In this document: positions 1 through 7,823 of the stretch, in pieces | Layout: every line of letters starts with the position of its first letter | Position numbering within the stretch: the first letter of the stretch is position 1 | Assembly: GCA_036524155.1 (NCBI GenBank) | Contig: DATDCV010000300.1 | Location: forward strand, 1-39,391 | Length of the DNA: 39,391 nt | DNA from: DATDCV01 sp036524155 | Lineage (GTDB): Bacteria; Verrucomicrobiota; Verrucomicrobiia; Limisphaerales; UBA8199 | Direction: 5' to 3' | Made by a program: the position numbers and the translations under genes | Notes under the pieces: generated by a model | Database searches by the model: none | What the model saw: the letters and a program-made list of their open reading frames with translations, nothing else | Told to the model about the DNA's origin: nothing

Positions 1-679
1 CTTGCAGGTCGGTCACCTCGGACGGTGTGAACCCCTGCACGCGTTCAATCAAGTCCGTGAAGAATTTGATTCGCAGCAGCGGGTCGCGAATCGACCAGAG
101 CGAGACGGTACGCTCCCGTTTCTTCTCTTCCTGTTTGCTCGGAATCTCCGCAACGAGCCTGCGCACGATTTGCTTGGCGTGCGCATGCTCGCTGTGCCGG
201 ATGTCCAAACGGCCGTCAATCTGCTCGACTTCGACTGTGACGTGACGTTCGACACGCTGCAACGGCCGCGTGCGCTGCGGCTGCACTTCGAGGAAGCGGA
301 CCTCCAGCCGGTAAGAATTCTCGCCGGTCTTTGTCAGCGTGGGAACCTCGCGGTTGCCCTCAAGCCACACCTTCACGCGCTCCAGCGCGCCGGGTAATCC
401 GTCGAAATCCACGCCACCTGTGAGTTGGACACTCATTTGGTTGGTGTCGCGATCATCCACGTTGATGGCCTCGGCGATCGTGGCAACATCCTCCCAGGAG
501 ATCGGGGCCATGCACAGCGCGCGGATAAGGTCTTCCCTTGGTGCCTTGTCGCTGAGAAACAGTCCCCGCCGTCGCGCGAACCGCAGCAGAAAACGCGGCG
601 GCAGGTTCTGCGCCTCGAGAAGGTCGCTCAGATCCTTGTCGTCGAGGTAATAACTGGCGTGATGGACGAACTTTGACAT
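1..679 (-). CDS. Hypothetical protein, second gene of a two-gene module (partial, runs off left edge)
   Basis: The minus-strand frame is open from an ATG at 679 to the window edge (226 codons, no stop), so the C-terminus is missing. The ATG lies 3 nt after the stop of the upstream PD-(D/E)XK-like gene, which implies an operon and coupled translation. The N-terminus begins MSKFVHHASYYLDDKDLSDLL and continues with a charged, helical stretch that could be a small DNA-binding or adaptor domain (a block around residues 45-75 reads ALCMAPISWEDVATIAEAI). A more beta-rich part with many charged residues follows. I do not recognise the family and see no catalytic motif. From its tight pairing with a nuclease-like gene beside a restriction-modification operon I infer a defence accessory role, with low certainty. 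Confidence 0.75.
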   Translation of the reverse strand, partial: MSKFVHHASYYLDDKDLSDLLEAQNLPPRFLLRFARRRGLFLSDKAPREDLIRALCMAPISWEDVATIAEAINVDDRDTNQMSVQLTGGVDFDGLPGALERVKVWLEGNREVPTLTKTGENSYRLEVRFLEVQPQRTRPLQRVERHVTVEVEQIDGRLDIRHSEHAHAKQIVRRLVAEIPSKQEEKKRERTVSLWSIRDPLLRIKFFTDLIERVQGFTPSEVTDLQ

Positions 680-682
680 CGC

Positions 683-1708
683 TCACTCCATACCGAGTTC
701 GACTTCGGAAAACCTCGGCACCAGCGAGGTGATCGTATGCAATTCGATGTTCGCCATCCGACGGCGGACCTGCTCTGGCGAGACGTTGGCGATTGGCCAG
801 TAGTCCTCGGCATAGGTCTCCTTTGCCTTTTCAAACAGCGCCGCAGCCTCAGGGCATGCAAAGGCCGTTCGGATGGAGATGCGGACGCGGTCGGTCGCGA
901 TCTGGTATTTGAACAGGTAGTCGAGCAGGTATTGGAATTCGTCGACGGAGCCGCCTCGCCCGTCCGAGTAGACGAAGTAACCCGGCTCCGAGACTCCGAC
1001 GGTTGGCTTGGCGTACCGCATCACCAGCCACGGGCAGAGCAAGGTCTCCAGGTTTGCGACGGGGCTCGTTGTCTTTGCGAAGCGAACCGTCTGCAGGTTC
1101 GGATAAAAGAATTCGCACTCAATGTCCGGTCCCAGCTCGCCTTTCCTCCCTTGGGCAATGAGGATATCCTTTGCGATGGTGTTGAGATAAATCACCCGCT
1201 TTGGGCCGACGACCCCCACCCGGTTGCTCGCTGCGACATCCACCTGTGACGGATTCAAATTTTCCATGAGCTGGTTGAAGTCCTCGTCATACCCGTTGTC
1301 ATGGTTGTACACGAACAGCATCCCGATGACGTGGCACGGGTGGGCGGCGTTGACGTACAGGTGCTGAAATTCTTCGCTACGGTTGGCACACTCCACGGCC
1401 CGGGCGACGCCGCGCAGGGCCGCGGCCACCGGTTGCTGCGCGATTGTGCCCCTGGCATAACTCTTCAGGTCAGACGACACATAGACGTCCTTACCGCTCC
1501 AGGGATCCTCGTACCGAAACACGACATCCGAAGGGTGGGTCTTCGAGCGTTTTCGGTCGTGTTTCTCTTGATCCACGCAAGCCCAGTTCTGGTTCTTTGG
1601 GCCGACCTGCTTCCAACCGAAGACCTCGAAAATCTCCCTGGATGCCTTCTCGGCCATCGTGGCAATATTTTGGTTCTCGCCGCTCATCGGGGGCTCGTCG
1701 CGTGCCAT
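683..1708 (-). CDS. PD-(D/E)XK-like nuclease-fold protein, probable defence gene (341 aa)
   Basis: The frame stays open upstream to 2005, but the first 99 codons there are Arg/Ala-rich and look non-coding, so I choose the ATG at 1708 (MARDEPPMSG). An ATG at 1687 is an alternative, and neither has a clear Shine-Dalgarno. Residues 59-82 carry P-S-D, about 18 residues, then S-D-L-K, behind a helix with acidic residues (AEKASREIFEVFGW, 19-32). This matches the active-site layout of PD-(D/E)XK nucleases, with D61, D80 and K82 as candidate metal/catalytic residues. The rest (residues 90-341) is unrecognised. It is the first gene of a two-gene operon whose partner starts 3 nt downstream. Two-gene PD-(D/E)XK defence systems such as GAPS4 are a possible comparison, but I cannot show homology. 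A nuclease role is inferred from the motif only. Confidence 0.7.
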   Translation of the reverse strand: MARDEPPMSGENQNIATMAEKASREIFEVFGWKQVGPKNQNWACVDQEKHDRKRSKTHPSDVVFRYEDPWSGKDVYVSSDLKSYARGTIAQQPVAAALRGVARAVECANRSEEFQHLYVNAAHPCHVIGMLFVYNHDNGYDEDFNQLMENLNPSQVDVAASNRVGVVGPKRVIYLNTIAKDILIAQGRKGELGPDIECEFFYPNLQTVRFAKTTSPVANLETLLCPWLVMRYAKPTVGVSEPGYFVYSDGRGGSVDEFQYLLDYLFKYQIATDRVRISIRTAFACPEAAALFEKAKETYAEDYWPIANVSPEQVRRRMANIELHTITSLVPRFSEVELGME

Positions 1709-2086
1709 ATTCTTAGCAACGGCTGACGGACGTGCCAACGTGAAACGAAGTCTCGACGCCGAAACAGCACAGATTATTTGGAGGTAACATGGCTCTCCAG
1801 TGAACCATCCCTGTGCAGCCCGGCACGCACGTTGAGCATCGCAGTCTGAAACACCCGCACCGCTGGCGGCTAGACGTGCGCGGTCAGCCGCAGCACATAA
1901 TCGTCCGGCAGTCTTCCAAGCTCGCAACGAAGCGGCACAATCCCTGCGCAATCCCTGCGCTTGTCGTCTGCGCGGCGTTGCGTTTATCCTCTGCGCGTTC
2001 GGCAAAACAAAACGACCAGAAAACTTTTTACAAAAAACAATTCGCGTAGCTTCGGCTGCTGTCCTTCACGAAACGGAGAATTTCGA
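1709..2086. other. Intergenic region between divergent operons
   Basis: I see no convincing gene here. The stretch contains a perfect 11-bp tandem direct repeat (AATCCCTGCGC at 1939-1949 and 1950-1960) and an A-rich tract at about 2003-2042 that reads as T-rich on the minus strand. Promoters for the minus-strand nuclease gene (ATG at 1708) and for the plus-strand radC operon should lie between here and 2270, but I cannot point to clear -35/-10 boxes. Long reading frames that cross this stretch are compositionally unlike the real genes around it. Confidence 0.5.
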
Positions 2087-2268
2087 CTTTACGGACGGCG
2101 CTCGAAGGCACGCCCACTCGGGCGTGCCCGAAAGCGTTCCGTAAAGGGCATCTCCGTGCCTGTGAAGGAGCGTGTGTAGGTCACGCCCCTTCTTTTTCAG
2201 GCACGGAGTCCCTTTCACAGAACGCAAGCCATCCCGACAGGGCTGAACGCACACGCGAGCGTTTCAGC
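2087..2268 (+). promoter_or_regulatory. Structured leader with three hairpins upstream of radC
   Basis: Three inverted repeats follow one another directly before the radC ATG (2271). (1) CTTTACGGA 2087-2095 pairs with TCCGTAAAG 2138-2146 and encloses a perfect 9-bp stem, GGCACGCCC 2107-2115 with GGGCGTGCC 2120-2128, around a 4-nt loop. (2) AAAGGG 2143-2148 pairs with CCCTTT 2210-2215 and CTCCGTGCCTG 2152-2162 with CAGGCACGGAG 2198-2208. (3) GCTGAACGC 2242-2250 pairs with GCGTTTCAGC 2259-2268 with one bulge. Hairpins 1 and 2 share bases 2143-2146, so their outer stems compete. No Shine-Dalgarno is visible before the radC ATG, and hairpin 3 ends 2 nt before it. The structure could be a regulatory leader, a small RNA or a palindromic mobile repeat. 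The pairing is directly visible; the role is inferred. Confidence 0.65.
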
Positions 2269-2270
2269 TC

Positions 2271-3041
2271 ATGTCAAAAGGCTTAACCAAGTCTCGCGGC
2301 ATCGCTTCGTGGCCGGAAGCAGAACGGCCACGGGAGCGATTGCTCTCGCGCGGCCCGCAGGCACTCACGGATGCGGAGTTGATCGCCATTCTGATTCGCG
2401 TCGGGTTTCGTGGGACGAGTGCGGTCGAACTTGGACGGCAGATCCTCAAACGGTTTGGCTCGTTGCGGGCGATGGTGGAAGCGCCCGTCCTCGCGCTGCT
2501 GGACATCAAGGGGCTCAAGGGCGCGAAGGCTTCCCAGCTTGTCGCGGCGATGGAGATCGCCCGCCGCGTCGCTGTTCCAAGAGACCGCAAGCAGCTTCAG
2601 ATCAAAAGCACCAGCGCGGCGGCGGATTATCTGCGCGAGCGGTTACGCGGACTGCCGGGTGAGCAATTCCGCGTGCTTTACCTGAACCGCCGAGGTTCAT
2701 TGCTAGATGACGCGCTCATTGCCGAGGGCGTGGTGGATTCGGTGCGCCCGGCGTTGCGCACCATCATCGCCCGCGCGTTGCAGGCAAACGCCAGCGCGCT
2801 CATCGCGGCGCACAACCACCCTTCCGGTGCGGCTGAGCCGAGCGAATCGGACCGGTTGCTGACCCAGGACCTCATCGCCGCCGCGCGGCCGGTGGGGTTG
2901 AAGGTGCTGGATCACGTCATCGTGGCAGAGGACGCGGTGTTCAGCTTCGCCGACAGCGGGTTGCTGGATGAATTGGAACTGGCCTGTCTCGCGCCGGGCG
3001 ACGGGGCGCGCGCGGGCAAACTGGCAAGGAGGGCCGGGTGA
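2271..3041 (+). CDS. radC: RadC-family JAMM/MPN domain protein
   Basis: The 256-aa protein is typical in length and layout for RadC. An N-terminal helix-hairpin-helix-like region (about residues 15-100, with RPRERLLSRGPQALTDAELIAILI and LLDIKGLKGAKA) precedes a JAMM/MPN metalloprotease-fold domain (about 115-235). The metal-binding signature HNHPSGAAEPSESD matches H-x-H-x7-S-x2-D. RadC proteins are common on mobile and defence islands. Their biochemical role is unsettled, and the old link to DNA repair in E. coli was not upheld. The gene opens the radC/methyltransferase/helicase operon: its stop is 1 nt from the next ATG, and that gene's Shine-Dalgarno lies inside the end of radC. The start follows a hairpin-rich leader without an obvious ribosome binding site. 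Confidence 0.95.
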   Translation: MSKGLTKSRGIASWPEAERPRERLLSRGPQALTDAELIAILIRVGFRGTSAVELGRQILKRFGSLRAMVEAPVLALLDIKGLKGAKASQLVAAMEIARRVAVPRDRKQLQIKSTSAAADYLRERLRGLPGEQFRVLYLNRRGSLLDDALIAEGVVDSVRPALRTIIARALQANASALIAAHNHPSGAAEPSESDRLLTQDLIAAARPVGLKVLDHVIVAEDAVFSFADSGLLDELELACLAPGDGARAGKLARRAG

Positions 3042-3042
3042 C

Positions 3043-4977
3043 ATGACCGCGGAGCAACGCGAGGAACTCATCCGTCTCCTGCAACAGGGCGAGGACATCT
3101 CGCCCGAATGGGCGCGCATCCTGTTCCCACCGGAGAAGCGAGAGTATGAACTGGTCTATCACGGCAAGGAGCGCGAAGAGGATATTCTGGCGAACACGCT
3201 GGCCGTGCCGCTGCAACCGGTGCGCACGTTTGGCAAGAACGGCGACGGCTGGCACAACATGCTCATCTTCGGCGACAACTTGCAGGCGATGAAAAGCCTG
3301 CTGGAGATGAAGAAGGCAGGTGAACTCTGCAACGCTGATGGCACGCCGGGCTTCAGGCTCGCATACATTGATCCGCCATTCGCGACGAAACAGGAGTTCC
3401 ACGGCAGCGAGGATCAAAAGGCGTATCAAGACAAGATTGTTGGAGCGCAGTTTCTTGAATTCCTTCGCAAAAGACTTGTGATGATTCGAGAACTCCTGAG
3501 TGAAGACGGAACGATTTTCGTCCACGTTGATTGGAAGAAATCCCACTACGTCAGAGCCCTCTTGGATGACGTTTTCGGGGAGAAGCGCTTCATCAACGAG
3601 GTGATTTGGTATTACACGAATAAGTACAAGGCGAATTCCGATTCCTTCGACAGTTTCCACAACACGATTTTCCGCTTCGCCAAAGGCAAACGCTTCATCT
3701 ATGAGCCGATCAGAATTCCGGTGAAGGTCCGCAGAATGCAACCCGTGCGAGCGTGGAACAAAGAGTTGAACAAGAACGAATGGCTCAGAGGCGAAGACGG
3801 CAAATATTTATATCAGGAGAGCACCGAGAAAGACGCTGGCGACGTGTGGGAAATCCCGGTCATCAATCCGATGGCCGAGGAGCGGCTAGGGTATCCGACG
3901 CAAAAGCCAGAGCTCTTGCTCGACTGGGTTATCCGCTCATCCTCCCGAAAAGGGGACTTGGTCTTGGATGCCTTTGGCGGGTCGGGAACTACGCTGGCCG
4001 TAGCGGAGAAACACGAACGTCGCTGGATCGGCATAGATTGCGGCAAGCTGGCCATCTACACGATCCAGAAGCGGATGCTAAATTTGAAAAAGGAGATTGG
4101 GAACAAAGGCCCGGCCCTCAAGCCCAAGCCGTTCACGCTGTGCAACGCCGGGCTTTACGACTTTTCCCAGTTGCGCGAGTTGCCGTGGGAGTCGTGGCGG
4201 TTTTTCGCGCTGCAATTGTTCCAGTGCCGGGACGAGCCGCACAAGATCGGCGGCATCCAGTTGGACGGCTATCTCAAAGGCAGCAGCGTGCTGGTCTTCA
4301 ACCACCAGAAGCAGCCGGGCCGCCGGATTGACGAGGAAACCATCCACAGTTTGCATGAGGCGCTTGGTTCGCGCGTCGGGCGGAAGCTGTTTATCATCGC
4401 GCCTGCGCTCACATTCGATTTCCAGCAGGATTACCTCGACCTCGACGACGTGCGTTACTACGCGCTGCGAATTCCGTATTCGATCATCCACGAATTGCAC
4501 CAGCGGGAGTTCACGGCGCTCAAGCAACCGTCGGACGAAATGGCCGTGAACGACACGGTGGAAGCGGTGGGCTTCGACTTCATCCGCACACCGGAGCTGG
4601 ACTACGACTGCGGCGTCGCCAAGCGGAAGGGCGAGTTGCTGTCGGAGGCGTTCATTCGCATCAAGACCTTCAAGAGCGAGGCGGTGGTGCGCGAGCCGCT
4701 GCGCAAGAAGGGCAACCGCGAAACGCTTTCGATGGTGATGCTGGATTTCGAGTACGACGGGGAGGTGTTCGACCAGGACGCAGTGTTCTTCGCCGACGCG
4801 ATTGAGAAGGCGGGGTGGGAAGTGCGCTTCCCCGTCGAGTCTGTGGGCCGGCAGGTCATGGCGGTGTTCATTGACATCTACGGCAACGAGGCGCGCGAGG
4901 TGATTCCGGGCGAGAAGCTCGGGCGCGCCGCCAGCACGACGAACGGAAAAGCCGCCAAGAAGGGAGGCCGGAAATGA
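3043..4977 (+). CDS. mod: Type III-like DNA methyltransferase (Mod), beta-class N6/N4
   Basis: The 644-aa product is a site-specific DNA methyltransferase transferring a methyl group from S-adenosylmethionine to adenine N6 or cytosine N4. Catalytic motif IV DPPF is at residues 110-113 and the SAM-binding motif I FGGSGTT at 311-317, preceded by YPTQKP (284-289). This IV-before-I order defines the beta class, usual for Type III Mod. Residues 115-280 probably hold the target-recognition part. Residues 345-644 form a long C-terminal extension without a motif I recognise. I choose ATG 3043, not the in-frame upstream codon at 2968, because AAGGAGG (3026-3032) sits 10 nt before it. Its TGA overlaps the next ATG (ATGA, 4974-4977), so expression is coupled to the helicase/nuclease subunit. 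DPPF instead of DPPY is a common variant. Confidence 0.93.
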   Translation: MTAEQREELIRLLQQGEDISPEWARILFPPEKREYELVYHGKEREEDILANTLAVPLQPVRTFGKNGDGWHNMLIFGDNLQAMKSLLEMKKAGELCNADGTPGFRLAYIDPPFATKQEFHGSEDQKAYQDKIVGAQFLEFLRKRLVMIRELLSEDGTIFVHVDWKKSHYVRALLDDVFGEKRFINEVIWYYTNKYKANSDSFDSFHNTIFRFAKGKRFIYEPIRIPVKVRRMQPVRAWNKELNKNEWLRGEDGKYLYQESTEKDAGDVWEIPVINPMAEERLGYPTQKPELLLDWVIRSSSRKGDLVLDAFGGSGTTLAVAEKHERRWIGIDCGKLAIYTIQKRMLNLKKEIGNKGPALKPKPFTLCNAGLYDFSQLRELPWESWRFFALQLFQCRDEPHKIGGIQLDGYLKGSSVLVFNHQKQPGRRIDEETIHSLHEALGSRVGRKLFIIAPALTFDFQQDYLDLDDVRYYALRIPYSIIHELHQREFTALKQPSDEMAVNDTVEAVGFDFIRTPELDYDCGVAKRKGELLSEAFIRIKTFKSEAVVREPLRKKGNRETLSMVMLDFEYDGEVFDQDAVFFADAIEKAGWEVRFPVESVGRQVMAVFIDIYGNEAREVIPGEKLGRAASTTNGKAAKKGGRK

Positions 4978-7541
4978 GCACGCGCGGCGACCGGAGAACA
5001 TTTCGCAACGAAGACCTGGTCCTGAAGGTATCAACGGACATTGATCCGAAGGTGTCGGACGAGTCGCGCTACGAGGCGTTTCTGGACGAGCTTTGCGCCA
5101 GCCGCGAATACCAGAAGGACGCGATTCGCACGACGCTGCGCTTCCTGCTCGGGGGCAAATACGCCAACCTGCGCGCGCTGGCGAAGGAAAATTTCGACGA
5201 CAACGACGAGCTTCAGCAGCGTTACGGCTCGTGGGCAGGCATGGAGACTCATCTGCAACTGCCCGATCAGCTTTCGTGCTCGATTGATCAGGCGACCGGC
5301 ACGGGCAAGAGCTACGTGCTTTACGGACTGGCGATGATCCTTCTGGCCGAGGGCGCGGCGGACCGCGTGCTGGTGCTTTGTCCATCGAACACGATTGAGG
5401 CCGGGTTGATGGGGAAGTTCCGCGAGCTTGCGGCAGACGCGAATTTGCGCGACGCGCTGCCCACTGGCGCGAAATTCAAAGCGCCCAAAATCATCAACGC
5501 TTCCGAGAGCATCGTGGATGGCTCAATTTGCGTGGAGAATTACCACGCGATCCTGGAGAACGTGAAGTCGTCCATCCGCGACAGCCTGAAAGGCAAAGGC
5601 GCGCGCGTGGCGGTGTTGAATGACGAGGCACATCACGTCGCCAACGCGGGCGGCGCGGAAGCGAAGAAGTGGAAAGAGTTCCTGCTGAACCCGGAATACG
5701 GTTTCCACATCGTCGTGGGCGTGTCCGGGACGTGCTACGTGGACGACGAATATTTCGCCGATGTGGTCCACCGGTACTCGCTGCGGCAGGCGATAGAAGA
5801 ACGTTTCGTAAAGAAGGTGGAGTATGTGGCCGAGATGCCGGAGACGAATAACCCTGATGAAAAGTGGCAACTCATTTACAAGCGCCACGAAGCGTGGAAG
5901 AAGAAGCTCAAGGTGCGGAAGATTCGGCCACTGACCATCATCGTGACCCGCGACATCCGCGCGTGTGAGCAGGTGGCGGAGGAGTTGCAGGATTTCCTGA
6001 TCGAGTGGGAGAAACTGAAGTCGGACCAGGCGGCGGCAAAGGTTTTGCCTGTGACCTCGGCGAGCAAACACCAGCCGAATGTCGCCAAGCTCAAGCTGGT
6101 GGATCAGCCGGCGAGCAAGGTGGAGTGGATCGTCTCGGTTTCCATGCTGTCGGAAGGTTGGGACGTGAAGAACGTTTTCCAGATCGTGCCGCACGAGGAA
6201 CGCGCCTTCAACAGCAAGATGCTCATTGCTCAGGTGTTGGGGCGCGGCCTGCGGCGGCCGGAGGATTGGAAAGGCGAAGATCCGATGGTCACGGTGTTCA
6301 ATCACGATGCCTGGTCGGGGCGCATCAAACATCTCGTCAACGAGATTCTGGAAATTGAGCGGCGGCTGACGTCACGAGTTGATCCCGCGTCAAAGTGGAA
6401 TTTCGAATTGCATCATCTTGATTACACGCGCGACGAAGATGCCAGCGAATACGCCAAGAAAGGAGAATATCGGTTGTTGGAACAGGGTTTCGTGGATTTG
6501 CCGGCGCAGGTGGAGGCGGAGGATGTCACGATTGAATTCGAACGCGCCGTAACGGGTGAGCACGCGAAGTTCAAAACCGAAATTCAACACAAGACCTGGA
6601 CCGCCGACGAGGTGGCGGAGCAAATGTTCCAACGCCTCAAATCCATTGACGAGGAATCCAAAGACGCCGACGACCCGAAGGACCGAACGACCTACGCAAA
6701 GAAGTTCCCGCTGGTGAAATGCGAGGCCATTGTCCGCGAGTCGCTGAAACGGGCGCGGGTCAAGACAGGGCGGGTCACCGACGAGAACCGGCAGAAATTT
6801 TTGCAGGCACTGGGCACGCTCCGGCGCAAGGCGGCGAAGCGCGTGATCTACAAGCTGTCACCCAAAGCGCTCGTGCCGTTCAACACCGGAGAACGGCAGG
6901 CGGAAAGTTGCAGCGCGGCGGAGCTGCGTCGGGGGACAAAACGGGTGTTCTATCCACCGGGCTGCGAGGTGACGTTGGAAGACGAACAAAAGGAATTTTT
7001 TCGCGAGCTTGAAGACCAGGATGGGGATTTTGCAAACGGGCGTGAACCGATCGGCAACGCTGCCGACTTCAAGACGCCGGCAAATCTCGTCATCGCCGAC
7101 GGGACACCGGAACGGAAGTTCACACGCGATCTCTGCAACCGCGACTATGCGGCGAAACTAGACGCGTGGCTCAAGAACACACCGGTCGGCTTTTACTCCA
7201 TCGAATACGCGTGGAAGAAAGGTGAACATCCGAAACGCGGGGGGTTCAGCCCAGACTATTTCATCAAACAGGGCGATTGGGTTTTTGTCGTCGAGGTCAA
7301 GGACGACGGCGAGATTGATGACCCGTCGCAGGAGAACGTGAAGAAGCACGAATACGCGAGCGCGCATTTCGCCCGGCTCAACGAATGGCTGAAAAAGGAA
7401 AAGCTTCCGACGCGCTACCAATTCAACATGGTTTCACCCAAGGATTATGGGAAGTTTTTCACGGAACTTCGCAAAGGAAAACTGGTCGGATTCCGTTCTG
7501 AACTGGACGTGGTGATGGTCAAAGCCCAGTCGGGCAAGTGA
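4974..7541 (+). CDS. res: Type III-like restriction subunit (Res): DEAH helicase plus PD-(D/E)XK nuclease
   Basis: The 855-aa protein has the layout of a Type III restriction Res subunit. Walker A ATGTGKS is at residues 107-113, DEAH at 217-220, a helicase-C block SVSMLSEGWDVKN at about 385-398 and motif VI QVLGRGLRRPE at about 421-431. A C-terminal PD-(D/E)XK nuclease core follows (SPDYF, then VVEVK, about residues 757-775). With the overlapping methyltransferase it should form the ATP-dependent complex that translocates on and cuts unmodified DNA. The start is fixed by the ATGA overlap with the upstream gene. All catalytic motifs look intact, so the system appears active. The recognition site cannot be read from sequence. 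No further operon gene follows directly. Confidence 0.93.
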   Translation: MSTRGDRRTFRNEDLVLKVSTDIDPKVSDESRYEAFLDELCASREYQKDAIRTTLRFLLGGKYANLRALAKENFDDNDELQQRYGSWAGMETHLQLPDQLSCSIDQATGTGKSYVLYGLAMILLAEGAADRVLVLCPSNTIEAGLMGKFRELAADANLRDALPTGAKFKAPKIINASESIVDGSICVENYHAILENVKSSIRDSLKGKGARVAVLNDEAHHVANAGGAEAKKWKEFLLNPEYGFHIVVGVSGTCYVDDEYFADVVHRYSLRQAIEERFVKKVEYVAEMPETNNPDEKWQLIYKRHEAWKKKLKVRKIRPLTIIVTRDIRACEQVAEELQDFLIEWEKLKSDQAAAKVLPVTSASKHQPNVAKLKLVDQPASKVEWIVSVSMLSEGWDVKNVFQIVPHEERAFNSKMLIAQVLGRGLRRPEDWKGEDPMVTVFNHDAWSGRIKHLVNEILEIERRLTSRVDPASKWNFELHHLDYTRDEDASEYAKKGEYRLLEQGFVDLPAQVEAEDVTIEFERAVTGEHAKFKTEIQHKTWTADEVAEQMFQRLKSIDEESKDADDPKDRTTYAKKFPLVKCEAIVRESLKRARVKTGRVTDENRQKFLQALGTLRRKAAKRVIYKLSPKALVPFNTGERQAESCSAAELRRGTKRVFYPPGCEVTLEDEQKEFFRELEDQDGDFANGREPIGNAADFKTPANLVIADGTPERKFTRDLCNRDYAAKLDAWLKNTPVGFYSIEYAWKKGEHPKRGGFSPDYFIKQGDWVFVVEVKDDGEIDDPSQENVKKHEYASAHFARLNEWLKKEKLPTRYQFNMVSPKDYGKFFTELRKGKLVGFRSELDVVMVKAQSGK

Positions 7542-7823
7542 CAACAGCGTTTATTGCCGCCGACCTGCTGCGACGGTCGCGACCAGGGCGAGTGAACGCT
7601 GATTCGGTTCAATGCAAAGATGCGAGATCCCAAACTTCTCTTTTCCGTATCCATTGGGAGGAAGGTGGCCGAAGGAGATCAGGCATGGATGAAGGCCAAT
7701 GGACGCAGATTCGGTCCGCCGCAAGGGAACGCATCGGCGCAAAAACCGCCTCAACACCGGTGGCCGTGAAGTCGCCATGAAGATTTACAGTCGGGCGAAG
7801 AACCCATATTCTCCGCCGCGAAG
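7542..7823 (+). other. Intergenic region with a doubtful 49-codon frame
   Basis: This gap lies between the restriction subunit and the symporter-like gene. A short frame from ATG 7620 to TGA 7769 would encode 49 aa (MRDPKLLFSVSIGRKVAEGD...). It has no clear Shine-Dalgarno and resembles no family I know, so I do not call it a gene. A promoter for the symporter operon probably lies here, but no convincing boxes are visible. Confidence 0.35.

Noticed and set aside
1709..2005. N-terminal extension of the nuclease-like gene up to 2005
   Set aside because: The extra 99 codons are Arg/Ala-rich with no domain character and cross the intergenic region; ATG 1708 gives a normal protein start.
3043..7541. 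Phase-variable simple repeats in the mod/res genes
   Set aside because: I looked for homopolymer or short tandem repeats that switch Type III mod genes; none of notable length is present.
7620..7769. 49-aa ORF between res and the symporter-like gene
   Set aside because: It has no clear ribosome binding site, family similarity or overlap with neighbours to support translation.
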